A DNA stretch of 6,829 nt from assembly GCA_037138535.1 (NCBI GenBank), contig JBAXIG010000075.1, positions 1 through 6,829 on the forward strand, in the 5' to 3' direction. The position numbers and the translations under genes are program-made. Positions 5,779-6,829 of the stretch are shown here, piece by piece (position 1 is the first letter of the stretch; each line of letters begins with the position of its first letter). The stretch comes from GCA-2737595 sp037138535 (GTDB lineage: Bacteria > Actinomycetota > Actinomycetes > Nanopelagicales > Nanopelagicaceae). The notes below the pieces were generated by a model. The model made no database searches. It was not told the origin of the DNA and worked only from the letters and a program-made list of their open reading frames with translations.

Positions 5779-6687
5779 TTGACGACTAAATTAGATCGCA
5801 AGGGTCTCATCTATGGCGTTTCCGCTTGTTTAATTTGGGGTTTCTTTCCGCTTTATTGGCCACTTCTAAGGCCTGCATTTGCATTGGAGATTCTGGCTCA
5901 TCGAGTCATCTGGTCTCTTCTCGTTTGTGTTCTCCTACTTATTGGGCAGCACAAATTCCGGATTCTCATGCTACTAGTTGCAGATCGGCGCCGTATTTGG
6001 TGGCTTGTCGGATCATCTTGCGCGCTGTCAGCAAACTGGCTTATATTTATTTGGGCAGTAAACAACAACCACTTCACCGAATCCGCTCTTGGTTACTACA
6101 TCAATCCTCTTGTCATGGTCTTTCTGGGAGTTTTGGTCTATAAAGAGCAGCTCTCTCAGCTCCAATGGCTGGCTGGAGGCTCCGGCGCTATCGCAGTGTT
6201 CATCCTCTCTTTTGCCTACGGGAGACCTCCATGGATCGCGCTACTTATTGCTACGACGTGGGGCCTATATGGGGTTATAAAGAAGCACTTCAACGGTAAT
6301 GCTCTGGAGTCTCTAGCCGCCGAAACTCTCGTGCTTATGATCCCTGCTCTCGCATTACTCATCTATTTAGGGATCATAGGTAAAGGACAGTTTGGTATCG
6401 ATTTCAAATCGTCTCTGTTGTTATCAGGAGCGGGAATTGTAACTACCCTCCCACTCCTGATGTTCAATGGCGCAGCTACTCGGCTCCCGCTCTCGATCAC
6501 CGGGCTGCTCCAATACATCCAGCCAAGCGTCCAATTCTTGTTGGGTATCTTGGTTCTTCACGAAAAAATGTCGCGCGACCGGTGGATTGGGTTTGGCTTT
6601 ATCTGGTTATCGCTCTTGTTGTTAGCGATTGACATGTTGAGAAACTCACGCAGATCGCTCGACGATGGCATCGCAAAGGCTCATTAG
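5779..6687 (+). CDS. rarD: RarD-type EamA/DMT superfamily permease
   Basis: A 302-residue, strongly hydrophobic protein with about ten membrane segments arranged as two EamA repeats, which is the normal length for RarD (about 300). Family hallmarks are KGLIYGVSACLIWGFFPLYW (residues 8-27), EILAHRVIWS (37-46), ESALGYYINPLVMV around residues 100-115, and LLQYIQPSVQFLLGI in the second half. It is an inner-membrane transporter; RarD was named for chloramphenicol sensitivity, but its natural substrate is not settled. The TTG start is chosen for its AGGAAGG site and because it puts the conserved KG-YG motif eight residues in, as in relatives; a longer start at 5704 would add a Cys- and Arg-rich tail read out of frame through the end of the upstream gene. 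It lies 13 bases after that gene with no promoter visible, so it is probably transcribed with the GMC unit. A shared function with it is possible but unproven. Confidence 0.9.
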   Translation: MTTKLDRKGLIYGVSACLIWGFFPLYWPLLRPAFALEILAHRVIWSLLVCVLLLIGQHKFRILMLLVADRRRIWWLVGSSCALSANWLIFIWAVNNNHFTESALGYYINPLVMVFLGVLVYKEQLSQLQWLAGGSGAIAVFILSFAYGRPPWIALLIATTWGLYGVIKKHFNGNALESLAAETLVLMIPALALLIYLGIIGKGQFGIDFKSSLLLSGAGIVTTLPLLMFNGAATRLPLSITGLLQYIQPSVQFLLGILVLHEKMSRDRWIGFGFIWLSLLLLAIDMLRNSRRSLDDGIAKAH

Positions 6688-6828
6688 AGCATCTTTTGCT
6701 GCACTTTCTGGCAAAGTTTTAAGACTGGTTTTAGCTCCATTCGAGTACTCGTATAACTGCGCACGAGAAATTTCAAGTGCGGGATGAGCCTGTAGTGCTA
6801 CAAGAACTTCGGCTACCACTTTTTCATC
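6646..6828 (-). CDS. C-terminal fragment of a probable polyprenyl diphosphate synthase
   Basis: On the minus strand a frame is open from the right edge to TGA at 6646-6648, giving the last 60 residues of a protein. The fragment (VVAEVLVALQAHPALEISRAQL near the start of the piece, shown here only by its key parts, then LKTLPESAAKDALMSLCDAI and VERSA at the end) matches the pattern I recall for actinobacterial long-chain polyprenyl synthases: a helix with HPALEISRAQL, then LPxSxAKxAL, then a final VxR helix. These enzymes extend isoprenoid chains for quinone or carrier lipids. The catalytic DDxxD motifs would lie outside the window, so this is recognition of a short tail only. Its 3' end overlaps rarD by 42 bases in the convergent direction. 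That the frame is coding is likely; the family is moderately sure. Confidence 0.6.
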   Translation of the reverse strand, partial: DEKVVAEVLVALQAHPALEISRAQLYEYSNGAKTSLKTLPESAAKDALMSLCDAIVERSA

Positions 6829-6829
6829 C

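Noticed and set aside
6687..6720. Possible terminator hairpin after rarD (AGCA/TGCT and CTTT/AAAG arms)
   Set aside because: Stems of only four bases without a GC-rich core, and the stretch is coding on the other strand.

Overview
The window is a gene-dense bacterial segment of moderate GC (about half by eye, not counted). It carries seven complete or near-complete protein genes and one gene fragment, and I see no RNA genes, mobile elements, CRISPR arrays or long repeats. The largest non-coding gap is 87 bases. Three features suggest a small-genome actinobacterium, for example a freshwater planktonic lineage. These are the tight packing, two starts that sit exactly six bases after a -10 hexamer (leaderless transcripts), and a C-terminal fragment resembling actinobacterial polyprenyl diphosphate synthases. 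The taxonomic guess is inference only.

Layout, left to right: an amidase-signature enzyme (+, cut by the left edge); a crotonase/enoyl-CoA hydratase-like protein (-), whose 3' end overlaps the amidase; a PuuE-like NodB-fold deacetylase/amidohydrolase (+), divergent from the crotonase; a short-chain dehydrogenase (-), convergent with the deacetylase; then a rightward unit of a GMC flavin oxidoreductase, a gluconate 2-dehydrogenase subunit 3-like protein and a RarD/EamA permease. The window ends in the C-terminus of a probable polyprenyl diphosphate synthase (-), which overlaps the end of rarD. The strands alternate, giving two compact divergent promoter regions (44 and 87 bp) and three convergent junctions (11 bp overlap, 6 bp gap, 42 bp overlap).

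Functionally, the left 5.8 kb looks like a dispersed catabolic cassette. Two C-N hydrolase candidates (amidase and PuuE-like enzyme), a CoA-type lyase/hydrolase, an NAD-type alcohol dehydrogenase and a two-subunit flavin dehydrogenase would fit stepwise oxidation and ring or amide opening of a small molecule, possibly a nitrogen-containing cyclic compound. The substrate cannot be read from the sequence. The most distinctive features are a ferredoxin-like four-cysteine motif inside the GMC subunit, the lack of an export signal on the GMC/subunit 3 pair, a crotonase without either canonical catalytic glutamate, and a divergent promoter whose two -10 elements overlap on opposite strands. The RarD and polyprenyl synthase genes at the right look like ordinary neighbouring chromosomal genes. 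I do not see decisive evidence of an entirely new type of system.
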